Of a DNA stretch of 64,000 nucleotides, positions 52,275 through 61,303 are shown one piece after another. Position numbers and translations under genes: made by a program. Location of the stretch: the NCBI GenBank assembly GCA_963618065.1, contig CAVERH010000004.1, positions 1 to 64,000 of the forward strand, written 5' to 3'. The notes below the pieces were generated by a model. It was not told the origin of the DNA and did no database searches. It was given only the letters and a program-made list of their open reading frames with translations. Each line of letters begins with the position of its first letter. Within the stretch, counting starts at the first letter, position 1. Origin of the DNA: Suilimivivens sp963618065. GTDB taxonomy: Bacteria > Bacillota > Clostridia > Lachnospirales > Lachnospiraceae.

Positions 52275-52377
52275 GAGATAGAGACTGCAGCATTCAAAAT
52301 GATTGTGTGAGGAAAGCGGCAGTAGGATTCGGTAAGAAAACTATTGCCGTTTCTTTATACAAGTTAGGAGTGGATAT

Positions 52378-53319
52378 ATGAGTCAGGGCGTAGCTAAAGT
52401 GAAAAAAGACAAAAAGATAACATGGAAAGAAATTAAAAGACAGAAATTTTTACTGATCGTTTCCTTCTTTATGGTGGTTTATGGTATTATCTTTTATTAC
52501 TGGCCATTGACCGGATGGCTGATGGCATTCCAGAATTATAAGCCGAAGGATGGATTACTTGGATCAAAATTTGTGGGACTTGCAAAGTTTCAGTTTCTTT
52601 TTGAGGATGCAACTTTTTTGCGGGTTATCCGTAATACATTTTGTATGGGTGTACTGAATCTGGTGACATCCACAATTATGGCAATACTATTTGCCATTCT
52701 GTTAAATGAAATTCGTGCCACGAAACCGAAAAAGGTAATACAGACAATTTCGTATTTGCCACATTTCCTTTCCTGGATTATTGTTACCGGTATTTTACAT
52801 GATGCGTTATCTTCTACCGGTATCATCAACGAATTATTAGTGAAAGCAGGAATTATTGACCGCGCAATTGATTTCTTTGCACATCCCGAGTATTTCTGGT
52901 GGATTGTAGCATTTGCAAACTGCTGGAAGGAAACCGGATGGAATGCCATTATTTATCTGGCTGCCATTACATCCATTGATCCGTGTCTGTATGAAGCAGC
53001 ATCCATTGATGGAGCCGGAAGATGGGCGAAGATTAAATATATAACTTTACCCGGTATTAAGCCTACCATTATGATTCTGTTACTGATGAACGTAGGTAAT
53101 GTACTGAATGCAGGATTTGAAGTACAGTATCTGTTAGGTAATGGCCTGATTAAGAGTGTATCGGATACCATTGATATCTATGTTCTTACCTGGGGTATTA
53201 GTCAGAATGACTTCTCATTAGGTACTGCAGCCGGAATATTTAAGAGTGCAGTTAGTATTGCACTGATTCTGGTCGCTAATTTCGCTGCAAAACGTATGGG
53301 CGAAGAAAGGTTATTCTAG
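52378..53319 (+). CDS. Sugar ABC-transporter permease, LplB type
   Basis: 313 residues, six membrane segments, with the EAA loop EAASIDGAGRWAKIKYITLP near residue 205 that docks the ATPase. FYYWPLTGWLMAFQNYKPKD is typical of the LplB/YteP family. The first gene of a permease pair, 11 bp before the second. Confidence 0.93.
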   Translation: MSQGVAKVKKDKKITWKEIKRQKFLLIVSFFMVVYGIIFYYWPLTGWLMAFQNYKPKDGLLGSKFVGLAKFQFLFEDATFLRVIRNTFCMGVLNLVTSTIMAILFAILLNEIRATKPKKVIQTISYLPHFLSWIIVTGILHDALSSTGIINELLVKAGIIDRAIDFFAHPEYFWWIVAFANCWKETGWNAIIYLAAITSIDPCLYEAASIDGAGRWAKIKYITLPGIKPTIMILLLMNVGNVLNAGFEVQYLLGNGLIKSVSDTIDIYVLTWGISQNDFSLGTAAGIFKSAVSIALILVANFAAKRMGEERLF

Positions 53320-53330
53320 GAGGTAGAGAC

Positions 53331-54227
53331 ATGAAAAAGAAAAAGACATCCCTTGCGGATAAGATATTCGTAGTTTTTAATGCTTTGTTCATGATTGCCT
53401 TTGTTGTAATCACCTTATATCCGGTATTAAATACTCTGGCTATTTCCCTTAATGATGGTATTGATGCAGTAAGAGGCGGCATTTATTTATGGCCGAGAAA
53501 GTTTACATTAAATAACTACAAGACAGTACTTACCAAGCAGAATATGCTTCAGGGCGCTTATATAACCGTATTACGAACCATAATCGGAACGTTACTTTCC
53601 TTAGTAACAAATGCACTTCTGGCATTTGTGGTCAGTAGAAAGCGTTTTCTATTTAAATCCCAGTTATCGTTGTTCTGGGTAATTACGATGTATGTAAACG
53701 GTGGTATGGTTCCGGTCTTTATGTTATACAGAAACTTACATCTGACCGGAACCTTCTGGGTATATGTGATTCCCGGAACAATCAGTGCATTTAATATGTT
53801 GGTATTAAGAACCTATATGCAGGGACTTCCGGATTCACTTGAAGAGTCTGCACAGTTAGATGGTGCAGGGTACTGGACAGTATTTATTAAGATTATTTCT
53901 CCGTTATGTAAACCGGTATATGCAACCGTTGCCCTGTTTGTTGCAGTATATCAGTGGAATTCATGGTTTGATGCAATGCTGTACAACAGAATGAAGAGTG
54001 AATATACAACCTTACAGTATGAATTGATGAAATTATTGTCATCTGTAATGCAGCAGAGCGGAAGCGCTGCAAATGCCTCTGCAGCCGGAGCAAGTTCAGC
54101 AGCAGTAACGCCTGTTACAGTCCGGTCTGCAGCTACCATTGCAACCATGCTCCCGATCATCTGCCTGTATCCGTTCTTACAGAGATACTTCGTAACCGGA
54201 CTTACCATCGGTGGTGTAAAAGAATAA
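53331..54227 (+). CDS. Sugar ABC-transporter permease, LplC/YtcP type
   Basis: 298 residues, six membrane segments, EAA loop EESAQLDGAGYWTVFIKIIS near 166 and the usual end RYFVTGLTIGGVKE. An Ala/Ser-rich insert (about 240-260, SGSAANASAAGASSAAVTPV) lies in the last external loop. Forms the channel with the preceding permease. No ATPase gene follows, so a shared MsmK-like ATPase is presumably used. Confidence 0.93.
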   Translation: MKKKKTSLADKIFVVFNALFMIAFVVITLYPVLNTLAISLNDGIDAVRGGIYLWPRKFTLNNYKTVLTKQNMLQGAYITVLRTIIGTLLSLVTNALLAFVVSRKRFLFKSQLSLFWVITMYVNGGMVPVFMLYRNLHLTGTFWVYVIPGTISAFNMLVLRTYMQGLPDSLEESAQLDGAGYWTVFIKIISPLCKPVYATVALFVAVYQWNSWFDAMLYNRMKSEYTTLQYELMKLLSSVMQQSGSAANASAAGASSAAVTPVTVRSAATIATMLPIICLYPFLQRYFVTGLTIGGVKE

Positions 54228-54236
54228 AAACAAGAA

Positions 54237-54270
54237 GAATCCGCAGTCAAAAGGCTGCGGATTTTTTTAG
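54237..54270 (+). terminator. Terminator of the xylan transport operon
   Basis: AATCCGCAG pairs with CTGCGGATT around TCAAAAGG, followed by TTTTT. A second stem, AAAATGATCC / GGATCATTTT (54287-54309), follows at once. Confidence 0.9.
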
Positions 54271-54342
54271 TTGCCATGCATATGAGAAAATGATCCAGTG
54301 GATCATTTTTGAGTAGATTTTATCCGGAAAGTAAGGTACACT

Positions 54343-54390
54343 GTAACTGTTCAGAGTCACACAAATTAGGTAACTATTCTGAATAGTTAT
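54343..54390 (+). repeat. Diverged copies of the dispersed repeat ends
   Basis: GTAACTGTTCAGAGTCAC resembles the element's left end; 20 bp later AACTATTC-T-GAATAGTT is a palindrome of the same end sequence (54372-54388). It lies just before the guanylyltransferase gene. Confidence 0.5.
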
Positions 54391-54423
54391 CAAACACTAT
54401 AATCATGAATATAGGGGAACACA

Positions 54424-55728
54424 ATGAATATTGTCTTATTGTCAGGAGGATCGGGGAAGCGCCTCTGGCCTTTATCCAACGATATCCGGTCCAAACAGTT
54501 TATCAAGATTTTTAAAAAGGAAGACGGAGAATATGAATCCATGGTACAGCGGGTCTATCGTCAGATCAAGACGGTAGATGCGGAAGCAACTGTTACGATC
54601 GCAACATCGAAATCACAGGTATCTGCCATTCATAACCAGCTGGGGGAAGAGGTTTCTGTCTGTGTGGAGCCGTGCCGCCGTGATACCTTTCCAGCCATTG
54701 CACTTGCCGCAGCCTTTCTTAAGGATGTGAAGCATATTTCAGAGAAGGAGGCCGTTGTGGTATGCCCGGTAGATCCGTATGTGGATGCGGATTACTTCGA
54801 AACCGTGAAGGAGCTGGCGCATCTTGCAGAGCAGGAAGAAGCCAATCTGGTTCTGATGGGCATTGAACCGACGTATCCGAGTGAAAAGTATGGCTATGTG
54901 ATTCCGGAGAGCAAGGAGCGTGTGAGCAAGGTTTCTACTTTTAAGGAGAAGCCAACTGCCGATGTGGCGAAGGAATACATTGCAAAGGGCGCACTGTGGA
55001 ACGGCGGGGTATTCGCTTTCCGGCTTGGGTATCTCATCAGGAAGGCGCATGAAATTATTGACTTTACGGATTATCAGGATCTGTTTGCAAAGTATGATAC
55101 CTTACAAAAGATCAGCTTTGACTATGCGGTCGGCGAGAAAGAAAAGGATATCAGTGTCCTGCGCTTTGCCGGTAAGTGGAAGGATCTCGGAACCTGGAAC
55201 ACCCTGACAGAGGCCATGGAAGAAGCGAGCATTGGAGATGCTATTTTAAATGAGAAGTGTAACAATGTCCATGTCATTAATGAACTGGATGTTCCGGTAT
55301 TGTGCATGGGATTACAGGATGTGGTGGTTTCCGCAAGCCCGGAGGGAATCCTCGTATCCGACAAGGAACAGTCAAGCTATATCAAACCGTTTGTAGATAA
55401 AATTGACCAGCAGGTGATGTTTGCAGAGAAATCATGGGGAAGCTTCCGTGTACTTGACATCGAAGATGAGAGCATGACGATCAAGGTGACACTGATGCCG
55501 GGACATAAGATGAATTACCACAGCCATGAACGCCGTGACGAGGTCTGGACGATCATTCAGGGAAACGGACAGGCGATCCTTGATGATGAGGTGAAGGAGG
55601 TCGGACCGGGAGATGTCCTTACGATGAAAGCCGGCTGCAAACATACGATTGCAGCAGTTACGGAGCTGAAACTGATTGAGGTCCAGCTTGGAAAAGAAAT
55701 CAGTGTAAAGGATAAGATCAAATATTAA
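54424..55728 (+). CDS. manC: Mannose-1-phosphate guanylyltransferase with C-terminal cupin domain
   Basis: 434 residues. Nucleotidyltransferase domain (1-290) with VLLSGGSGKRLWPLSNDIRS, VEPCRRDTFPAIALAA, EKYGYVIPE and FKEKPTADVAKEYI; C-terminal cupin of the type II phosphomannose isomerase kind (about 335-425) with MPGHKMNYHSHERRDEVWTI metal His/Glu. Makes GDP-mannose for surface polysaccharide; the cupin may add mannose-6-phosphate isomerase activity. A TATAAT lies 20 bases upstream without a clear -35. No glycan operon surrounds it. Confidence 0.9.
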   Translation: MNIVLLSGGSGKRLWPLSNDIRSKQFIKIFKKEDGEYESMVQRVYRQIKTVDAEATVTIATSKSQVSAIHNQLGEEVSVCVEPCRRDTFPAIALAAAFLKDVKHISEKEAVVVCPVDPYVDADYFETVKELAHLAEQEEANLVLMGIEPTYPSEKYGYVIPESKERVSKVSTFKEKPTADVAKEYIAKGALWNGGVFAFRLGYLIRKAHEIIDFTDYQDLFAKYDTLQKISFDYAVGEKEKDISVLRFAGKWKDLGTWNTLTEAMEEASIGDAILNEKCNNVHVINELDVPVLCMGLQDVVVSASPEGILVSDKEQSSYIKPFVDKIDQQVMFAEKSWGSFRVLDIEDESMTIKVTLMPGHKMNYHSHERRDEVWTIIQGNGQAILDDEVKEVGPGDVLTMKAGCKHTIAAVTELKLIEVQLGKEISVKDKIKY

Positions 55729-55769
55729 ATAATTCCGAACGAAAAAGCAGAGAATTTTTTGAAAAACCC

Positions 55770-55798
55770 TTGCATTTCCTTATAAGAAGTGCTAATCT
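55770..55798 (+). promoter_or_regulatory. Promoter of the rimP-nusA-infB operon
   Basis: TTGCAT, 17-base spacer, TAATCT. Transcription would begin near 55805, about 215 bases before rimP, giving a long structured leader. Confidence 0.6.
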
Positions 55799-55814
55799 GA
55801 TTATAGTTATAAAG

Positions 55815-55846
55815 ATTTACTAGTAACAGTGGACTTGCGAGTCCGC
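55815..55846 (+). terminator. Terminator hairpin at the very start of the rimP leader
   Basis: AACAGTGGACT pairs with AGTCCGCTGTT (one G-U pair) around TGCG, followed by TTTTG. It begins about ten bases after the predicted start site, so it may yield a roughly 40-base RNA or end the upstream manC unit. Confidence 0.7.
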
Positions 55847-55861
55847 TGTTTTTTGTGTAGA

Positions 55862-55962
55862 GCACTTAGTGAAGCCGAGACGAAGACGAAGGCTGAGCTT
55901 AGTGCGAACCATACCTGTGCACTTAAGGAATGCAAGTCGGAGACGCAGCATGAGTTTAGTGC
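55862..55962 (+). ncRNA. Duplicated hairpin in the rimP leader (candidate cis-regulatory RNA)
   Basis: Two similar stem-loops 57 bases apart. First: GCACTTAGTGAAGCC (55862-55876) with GGCTGAGCTTAGTGC (55891-55905). Second: GCACTTAAGGAATGC (55919-55933) with GCATGAGTTTAGTGC (55948-55962). Both loops contain GAGACG. No known leader class is recognised. Confidence 0.5.
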
Positions 55963-56018
55963 AGCAGGTAGCAGGCAGAGTGTGAATGGAAAGCAGACAC
56001 AGAATTGAAGGAGGAAGA

Positions 56019-56486
56019 ATGTCAAAGAGAGAGTCTTATGAAGCAAGGACAGAGGAATTGTTAAAGCCGATCGTGGAGGCTGCCGGTGTGGAAATCTACG
56101 ATGTGGAGTATGTGAAGGAAGGAAGCGACTTTTACCTTCGCTGCTACATTGATAAGGACGGCGGTGTGAACATCCAGGATTGTGAGACGGTGAGCCGTGC
56201 ACTTTCCGATCAGCTCGATGCAGAGGATTATATCGAGGATGCCTATATTCTGGAGGTAAGTTCCCCGGGACTTGGCAGAACCTTAAAGAAAGAGAAGCAT
56301 CTCCTAAAGAGCATCGGGATGGACGTCGAGTTAAAGACGTTTAAGCCGGTGAACGGTGCGAAGGATTTTGAAGGAGTCCTGAAAGCATTTGACAACGAAA
56401 CCCTGACATTGACATGTGAAGATGGTCAGGACCTGGTTTTTCAGAGAAAAGATATTGCAGTTATAAAATTAGCACTGGACTTTTAG
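56019..56486 (+). CDS. rimP: Ribosome maturation factor RimP
   Basis: 155 residues from ATG 56019, after GAAGGAGGAAG. N-terminal alpha/beta domain (GVEIYDVEYVKEGSDFYLRC, YIDKDGGVNIQDCE) with VSSPGLGRTLKKE, and a C-terminal Sm-like domain ending QRKDIAVIKLALDF. Needed for 30S subunit assembly. Opens the nusA-infB operon. Confidence 0.95.
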   Translation: MSKRESYEARTEELLKPIVEAAGVEIYDVEYVKEGSDFYLRCYIDKDGGVNIQDCETVSRALSDQLDAEDYIEDAYILEVSSPGLGRTLKKEKHLLKSIGMDVELKTFKPVNGAKDFEGVLKAFDNETLTLTCEDGQDLVFQRKDIAVIKLALDF

Positions 56487-56514
56487 TCCAAATACAAGCA
56501 GAAAGGATACGAAG

Positions 56515-57690
56515 ATGAACAAAGAATTAATGGAAGCACTTGACATTTTGGAGAAGGAGAAGGAAATCAGCAAAGACACTTTATTTGAGTCGATCGAGAA
56601 TTCCCTTTACACGGCATGCGAGAAGCATTTTGGCAGAGCCGACAATATCAAGGTAGAGATTGACCGTGAAACCTGTGATTTCCTTTGCTATGCCGAGAAG
56701 GAGGTTGTGGAAACCGCAGATGATGTGGAAGATGATCTGTTACAGATTTCCTTAGAGGATGCACAGAAGATTAAGGCAACTGCAAAGGTTGGCGACATCA
56801 TTCATGTAGAGATCAAGTCTAAGGAATTCGGACGTATTGCAACCCAGAATGCAAAGAGTGTGATTTTACAGAAGATCCGTGAAGAAGAAAGAAATGTCAT
56901 TTACAATCAGTATTATGCCAAGGAAAAAGATGTGGTTACCGGTATTGTACAGAGATATATCGGACGTAACATCAGCGTAAACTTAGGTAAGGCCGATGGT
57001 ATTTTAAATGAAAGTGAAATGGTAAAGGGAGAGCACTTCCGCCCGACCGAACGAATCAAGGTTTATATTCTGGAAGTAAAGAATGGCTCCAAGGGACCGA
57101 GAATCCTGGTAAGCCGTACCCATCCGGAGCTGGTAAAGCGTCTGTTTGAAGCAGAGGTTACCGAAATTAAGGATGGAACCGTAGAGATTATGAGCATTGC
57201 CAGAGAAGCAGGAAGCAGAACCAAGATGGCTGTCCGCTCCAACAATCCGAACGTAGATGCCGTCGGCGCCTGCGTTGGTATGAATGGCGCAAGAGTAAAT
57301 TCCATCGTGGATGAGCTTCGTGGAGAGAAGATTGATATTATCAACTGGGATGAGAACCCCGGTAACCTGATCCAGAATGCCTTATCTCCGGCAAAGATCG
57401 TTGCTGTATTTGCAGATCCGGATGAAAAGACCGCAAAGGTTGTTGTTCCGGACTACCAGTTATCTCTTGCCATTGGTAAGGAAGGACAGAACGCAAGGCT
57501 TGCAGCAAGACTGACCGGATACAAGATCGATATCAAGAGTGAGACGCAGGCCAAGGATGCACCGGGCTTCCGCTATGAGGATTATGTGTACGAGGACGAG
57601 GATTATGATGAGGATGCCGAGTATGCGGACGATGAGTATCTGGCAGAAGAAGGTCAGGACGGTATGGAAGAAGTACCCTCTGAAGAATAA
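56515..57690 (+). CDS. nusA: Transcription factor NusA
   Basis: 391 residues. N-terminal RNA-polymerase-binding domain (MNKELMEALDILEKEKEISK), S1 domain (about 130-200), two KH domains (VGACVGMNGARVNSIVDELRG; LSLAIGKEGQNARLAARLTG), then an acidic Tyr/Asp/Glu tail of 45 residues. Controls pausing, termination and antitermination; lacks the C-terminal AR repeats of enteric NusA. Confidence 0.97.
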   Translation: MNKELMEALDILEKEKEISKDTLFESIENSLYTACEKHFGRADNIKVEIDRETCDFLCYAEKEVVETADDVEDDLLQISLEDAQKIKATAKVGDIIHVEIKSKEFGRIATQNAKSVILQKIREEERNVIYNQYYAKEKDVVTGIVQRYIGRNISVNLGKADGILNESEMVKGEHFRPTERIKVYILEVKNGSKGPRILVSRTHPELVKRLFEAEVTEIKDGTVEIMSIAREAGSRTKMAVRSNNPNVDAVGACVGMNGARVNSIVDELRGEKIDIINWDENPGNLIQNALSPAKIVAVFADPDEKTAKVVVPDYQLSLAIGKEGQNARLAARLTGYKIDIKSETQAKDAPGFRYEDYVYEDEDYDEDAEYADDEYLAEEGQDGMEEVPSEE

Positions 57691-57702
57691 AGGTGGTTTG
57701 GT

Positions 57703-57969
57703 ATGGCGAAAAAGATTCCCTTAAGACAGTGTGTGGGATGCGGTGAAATGAAAAGCAAAAAAGAAATGATGCGCGTCCTGAAAACACCGGAGGATGAAAT
57801 CGTATTAGATTTAACCGGAAAGAAAAATGGAAGAGGCGCATATCTTTGTATCTCCAGAGAGTGCCTTCAAAAGGCGCGGAAGAACAAAGGATTGGAACGG
57901 TCTTTCAAAATGAGTATTCCGAATGAAGTGTATGACAGCCTGGAAAAGGAGTATGACGAGAATGAATGA
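57703..57969 (+). CDS. ylxR: YlxR RNA-binding protein
   Basis: 88 residues. RQCVGCGEMKSKKEMMRVLK and GRGAYLCISRECLQKARKNK are the DUF448/YlxR signatures. It sits between nusA and ylxQ as in most Firmicutes and overlaps ylxQ by eight bases. Precise role unclear; an RNase P or nucleoid link has been suggested. Confidence 0.95.
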   Translation: MAKKIPLRQCVGCGEMKSKKEMMRVLKTPEDEIVLDLTGKKNGRGAYLCISRECLQKARKNKGLERSFKMSIPNEVYDSLEKEYDENE

Positions 57970-58288
57970 TCCTGTGCAGATGAAGAGGGTGTTGTCTTTA
58001 CTGGGACTCGCTGCGAGGGGGAGAAATCTGGTAAGCGGCGAATTCTCCACGGAGAATGCAGTAAAGGACGGAAGCGCATGTCTGGTAATCATCAGCGAAG
58101 ATGCATCCGCGAACACGAAAAAGTTATTTACAGATAAATGCAGTTTTTATGAGGTTCCTATTTGTACCTTAGGTACAAAGGAAATGCTTGGAAAAGCAAT
58201 CGGGAAGGAAATGCGGGCATCCATTGCAGTGACGGATCCGGGGCTTTCCGACAGCATCATGAAACATCTGCAGACAATTCAGGAATGA
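57962..58288 (+). CDS. ylxQ: YlxQ, L7Ae-family ribosomal protein
   Basis: 108 residues from ATG 57962, inside the end of ylxR (ATGAATGA). LSLLGLAARGRNLVSGEFST, KDGSACLVIISEDASANTKK and LGKAIGKEMRASIAVTD match the L7Ae kink-turn RNA-binding fold. A non-essential ribosome-associated protein in Firmicutes. Confidence 0.93.
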   Translation: MNDPVQMKRVLSLLGLAARGRNLVSGEFSTENAVKDGSACLVIISEDASANTKKLFTDKCSFYEVPICTLGTKEMLGKAIGKEMRASIAVTDPGLSDSIMKHLQTIQE

Positions 58289-58339
58289 TACAAACATCAT
58301 TTGGAGTTCATTTGGAGTGAATAAGACGGAGGTAAATAA

Positions 58340-61303
58340 ATGTCGAAAATCAAAGTGCATGAATTAGCAAAGGAGCTGGAGAAGCAGAGCAAGGAAGTGA
58401 TTGCATTTCTTCAGGAAAAAGGAATAGAAGTAAAGGCAGCACAAAGCTCTGTGGAGGAAGATGCCGCAGAAATGGTCCGTAAAGCATTTGGTGCCGCAAA
58501 GAAAGCAGATGCGAAGCCCGAAGCGAAGGAAGCTGCAAAGCCGGAGGTAAAAGCAGAGGCAAAGCCGGAAGCCGGGGCAGAAGTGAAAACCGAAGCAAAA
58601 GCAGAACCTTCTAATGATGGAAAGAAAGAGGTTCAGAAAGAAGCACAGAAGGAAGCACCGAAAGCAGAGGGAAAGCCGGCAGCTCCTGTGAAAAAGAAAA
58701 AGATTATTTTTGTAAGTAATCCACATAATAGTAATATACCCGGACAACGTTCCCAGGGGGATCGCAGACCTCAGCAGAACAATCGTCAGGGAAATAACAA
58801 TTACAATGGAAGACCGGGACAGAACAGGGAGGTTCCCCACAAGATTATCAAGCCGCTTACGGCTCCGTCCCGGATGGAGACTTCCACAAGTGATTTCAAG
58901 CAGAATTCCAGAAGAATGGATGAAGCAAGAGCCGAGCTGCGTGCTTCGGAAAAGCGTGCGGCGACAGAGTGCGAGCAGATAGAACGGAGAGCGGTAAGAA
59001 CGGAAAATACCCGTCCGGACAACAGACCGCAGAACCGGAATGATAACCGCAATGAAAACAGACCCAATAACAGACCGGACAACAGAGACGGAAGGGATCA
59101 AAGAAACGATAGAAATGAAAGAAATCAGAGATTTGGTCAGAACAATCAGGGAGAGAGGAATAACAACCGAAGACCTGAAAACGGGAATCGCTTTAACAAC
59201 CAGAATGGTAAGGGAGATTTCCGTAATAACGGCGGTGATGGGAACCGTAACCGCGGCGATTTCAATAATAACCGCGGTGAGAGAAGCAATGGAGGGCAGG
59301 ACTCTCGATTTAAGCGGAATGAAAAGCCGGGTAAGAGTTTCACTCAGGATACCCCGCCGGTTAAGGATGACAAGCGCAGAGAGGAAGAAAAGCGCAGAAT
59401 CAGTCAGGAGAAGGATAAGAGATCCAAGAAGGACTTCATGTACGAAGAGGATGAAGCAGCTTTAAAGAACAAGAACAAGGCAGGACGCTTCATTAAGCCG
59501 GAGAAGAAGGTAGAGGAGCCTGTAGAAGAGCAGATCAAGGTTATCACCATTCCGGAATCCTTAACGATTAAGGATCTTGCAGACAAGATGAAGCTGCAGC
59601 CTTCTGCCATTATTAAAAAGCTGTTCCTGCAGGGACGGATCGTAACCGTGAACTCTGAAATTACCTTTGAGGATGCGGAGAATATTGCCATTGATTATGA
59701 CATCATCTGTGAAAAGGAAGTTAAGGTGGATGTCATTGAAGAACTGTTAAAGGAAGATGAAGAGAAGGAAGAGGATCTTGTGAGCAGACCGCCCGTTATC
59801 TGTGTTATGGGTCATGTCGATCATGGTAAAACCTCCCTCCTCGATGCAATCCGTAAGACGAACGTAACTGATAGGGAAGCAGGCGGTATTACCCAGCACA
59901 TCGGTGCTTACACCGTAAATGTAGGTGGTCAGTCCATTACATTCCTGGATACACCGGGACATGAAGCATTTACCGCCATGCGTATGCGTGGTGCAAACTC
60001 AACCGATATTGCGATTCTGGTTGTTGCGGCAGACGATGGTGTCATGCCTCAGACTGTAGAAGCAATCAACCATGCGAAGGCAGCCGGTATTGAAATTATC
60101 GTGGCTGTCAACAAGATTGATAAGCCGGGCGCAAACATTGACCGTGTAAAGCAGGAAATGACCGAATATGAACTGATTCCGGTTGACTGGGGCGGAAGCA
60201 CCGAATTCGTTCCGGTATCTGCAAAGACCGGCGAAGGAATCAGCACTTTGCTTGAAACCGTATTGCTTACGGCTGAAATTATGGAATTAAAGGCAAATCC
60301 GAACCGTCGTGCGAGAGGTCTTGTCATTGAAGCAGAGCTTGACAAGGGACGCGGTCCTGTAGCTACCGTACTGGTACAGAAGGGTACGTTACATGTGGGA
60401 GACTTCATTTCCGCAGGTGCAAGCCACGGTAAGGTACGTGCCATGATCGATGACAAGGGCAGACGTGTGAAGGAAGCAAAGCCTTCCACACCGGTAGAGA
60501 TCCTTGGATTATCCGATGTGCCGAGTGCGGGTGAAGTATTTATTGCCCATGAAAACGATAAGACTGCCAAGTCCTATGCAGAAACTTATCTGGCACAGAA
60601 TAAAGAGAAGATGCTTGAAGAGACCAAGGCGAAGATGTCACTGGATGATCTGTTTAACCAGATTCAGGAAGGTAACTTAAAGGAACTGAACCTGATCGTT
60701 AAGGCAGACGTACAGGGCAGCGTGGAAGCCGTTAAGCAGAGTCTCATGAAGCTTTCCAATGAAGAAGTAGTTGTAAAATGTATTCACGGTGGCGTAGGCG
60801 CCATCAATGAATCGGATGTTTCCCTTGCATTTGCATCCTCCGCAATCATCATCGGCTTCAATGTCCGTCCGGATGCACAGGCCAAGGCCTTTGCAGAGCG
60901 TGAGGGCGTGGATATCCGTCTGTATCGTGTCATTTATCAGGCGATTGAGGATATCGAGGCTGCCATGAAGGGAATGCTTGATCCGGTTTATGAAGAAAAG
61001 ATAATCGGTCACGCAGAAGTTCGCCAGATCTTCCGTGCGTCCGCAATCGGTAATATAGCAGGTTCTTATGTCTTAGACGGATATTTCCAGAGAGACTGCA
61101 AGGTGCGTATTACGAGACGGAATGAAAGTACCAGACAGGAAGATCAGATTTATGAAGGTGCTCTGGCATCTTTGAAGAGATTTAAGGACGATGTAAAGGA
61201 AGTAAAGGCCGGCTACGAATGTGGTCTTGTATTTGAAGGCTTTGACCAGATGCAGGAGCTGGATATCGTAGAAGCATATATTATGGTGGAGGTTCCCAGG
61301 TGA
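58340..61303 (+). CDS. infB: Translation initiation factor IF-2
   Basis: 987 residues. N-terminal IF2N motif (KIKVHELAKELEKQSKEVIA), an Ala/Lys/Glu-rich linker (60-120), an Asn/Arg/Gly-rich low-complexity region (135-340), a second IF2N (about 400-455), then the GTPase G domain with GHVDHGKTSL, DTPGHEAF and NKID, and domains II-IV. Brings fMet-tRNA to the 30S subunit. The Asn/Arg-rich linker is typical of clostridial IF-2 and varies freely. Confidence 0.98.
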   Translation: MSKIKVHELAKELEKQSKEVIAFLQEKGIEVKAAQSSVEEDAAEMVRKAFGAAKKADAKPEAKEAAKPEVKAEAKPEAGAEVKTEAKAEPSNDGKKEVQKEAQKEAPKAEGKPAAPVKKKKIIFVSNPHNSNIPGQRSQGDRRPQQNNRQGNNNYNGRPGQNREVPHKIIKPLTAPSRMETSTSDFKQNSRRMDEARAELRASEKRAATECEQIERRAVRTENTRPDNRPQNRNDNRNENRPNNRPDNRDGRDQRNDRNERNQRFGQNNQGERNNNRRPENGNRFNNQNGKGDFRNNGGDGNRNRGDFNNNRGERSNGGQDSRFKRNEKPGKSFTQDTPPVKDDKRREEEKRRISQEKDKRSKKDFMYEEDEAALKNKNKAGRFIKPEKKVEEPVEEQIKVITIPESLTIKDLADKMKLQPSAIIKKLFLQGRIVTVNSEITFEDAENIAIDYDIICEKEVKVDVIEELLKEDEEKEEDLVSRPPVICVMGHVDHGKTSLLDAIRKTNVTDREAGGITQHIGAYTVNVGGQSITFLDTPGHEAFTAMRMRGANSTDIAILVVAADDGVMPQTVEAINHAKAAGIEIIVAVNKIDKPGANIDRVKQEMTEYELIPVDWGGSTEFVPVSAKTGEGISTLLETVLLTAEIMELKANPNRRARGLVIEAELDKGRGPVATVLVQKGTLHVGDFISAGASHGKVRAMIDDKGRRVKEAKPSTPVEILGLSDVPSAGEVFIAHENDKTAKSYAETYLAQNKEKMLEETKAKMSLDDLFNQIQEGNLKELNLIVKADVQGSVEAVKQSLMKLSNEEVVVKCIHGGVGAINESDVSLAFASSAIIIGFNVRPDAQAKAFAEREGVDIRLYRVIYQAIEDIEAAMKGMLDPVYEEKIIGHAEVRQIFRASAIGNIAGSYVLDGYFQRDCKVRITRRNESTRQEDQIYEGALASLKRFKDDVKEVKAGYECGLVFEGFDQMQELDIVEAYIMVEVPR

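Noticed and set aside
55862..55962. T-box or other known riboswitch before rimP
   Set aside because: No T-box TGGNACCGCG or other known core motif; the duplicated hairpins do not match any leader I know.
58364..59101. 245-residue minus-strand frame inside infB
   Set aside because: Antisense shadow of the low-complexity IF-2 linker with no start signal.
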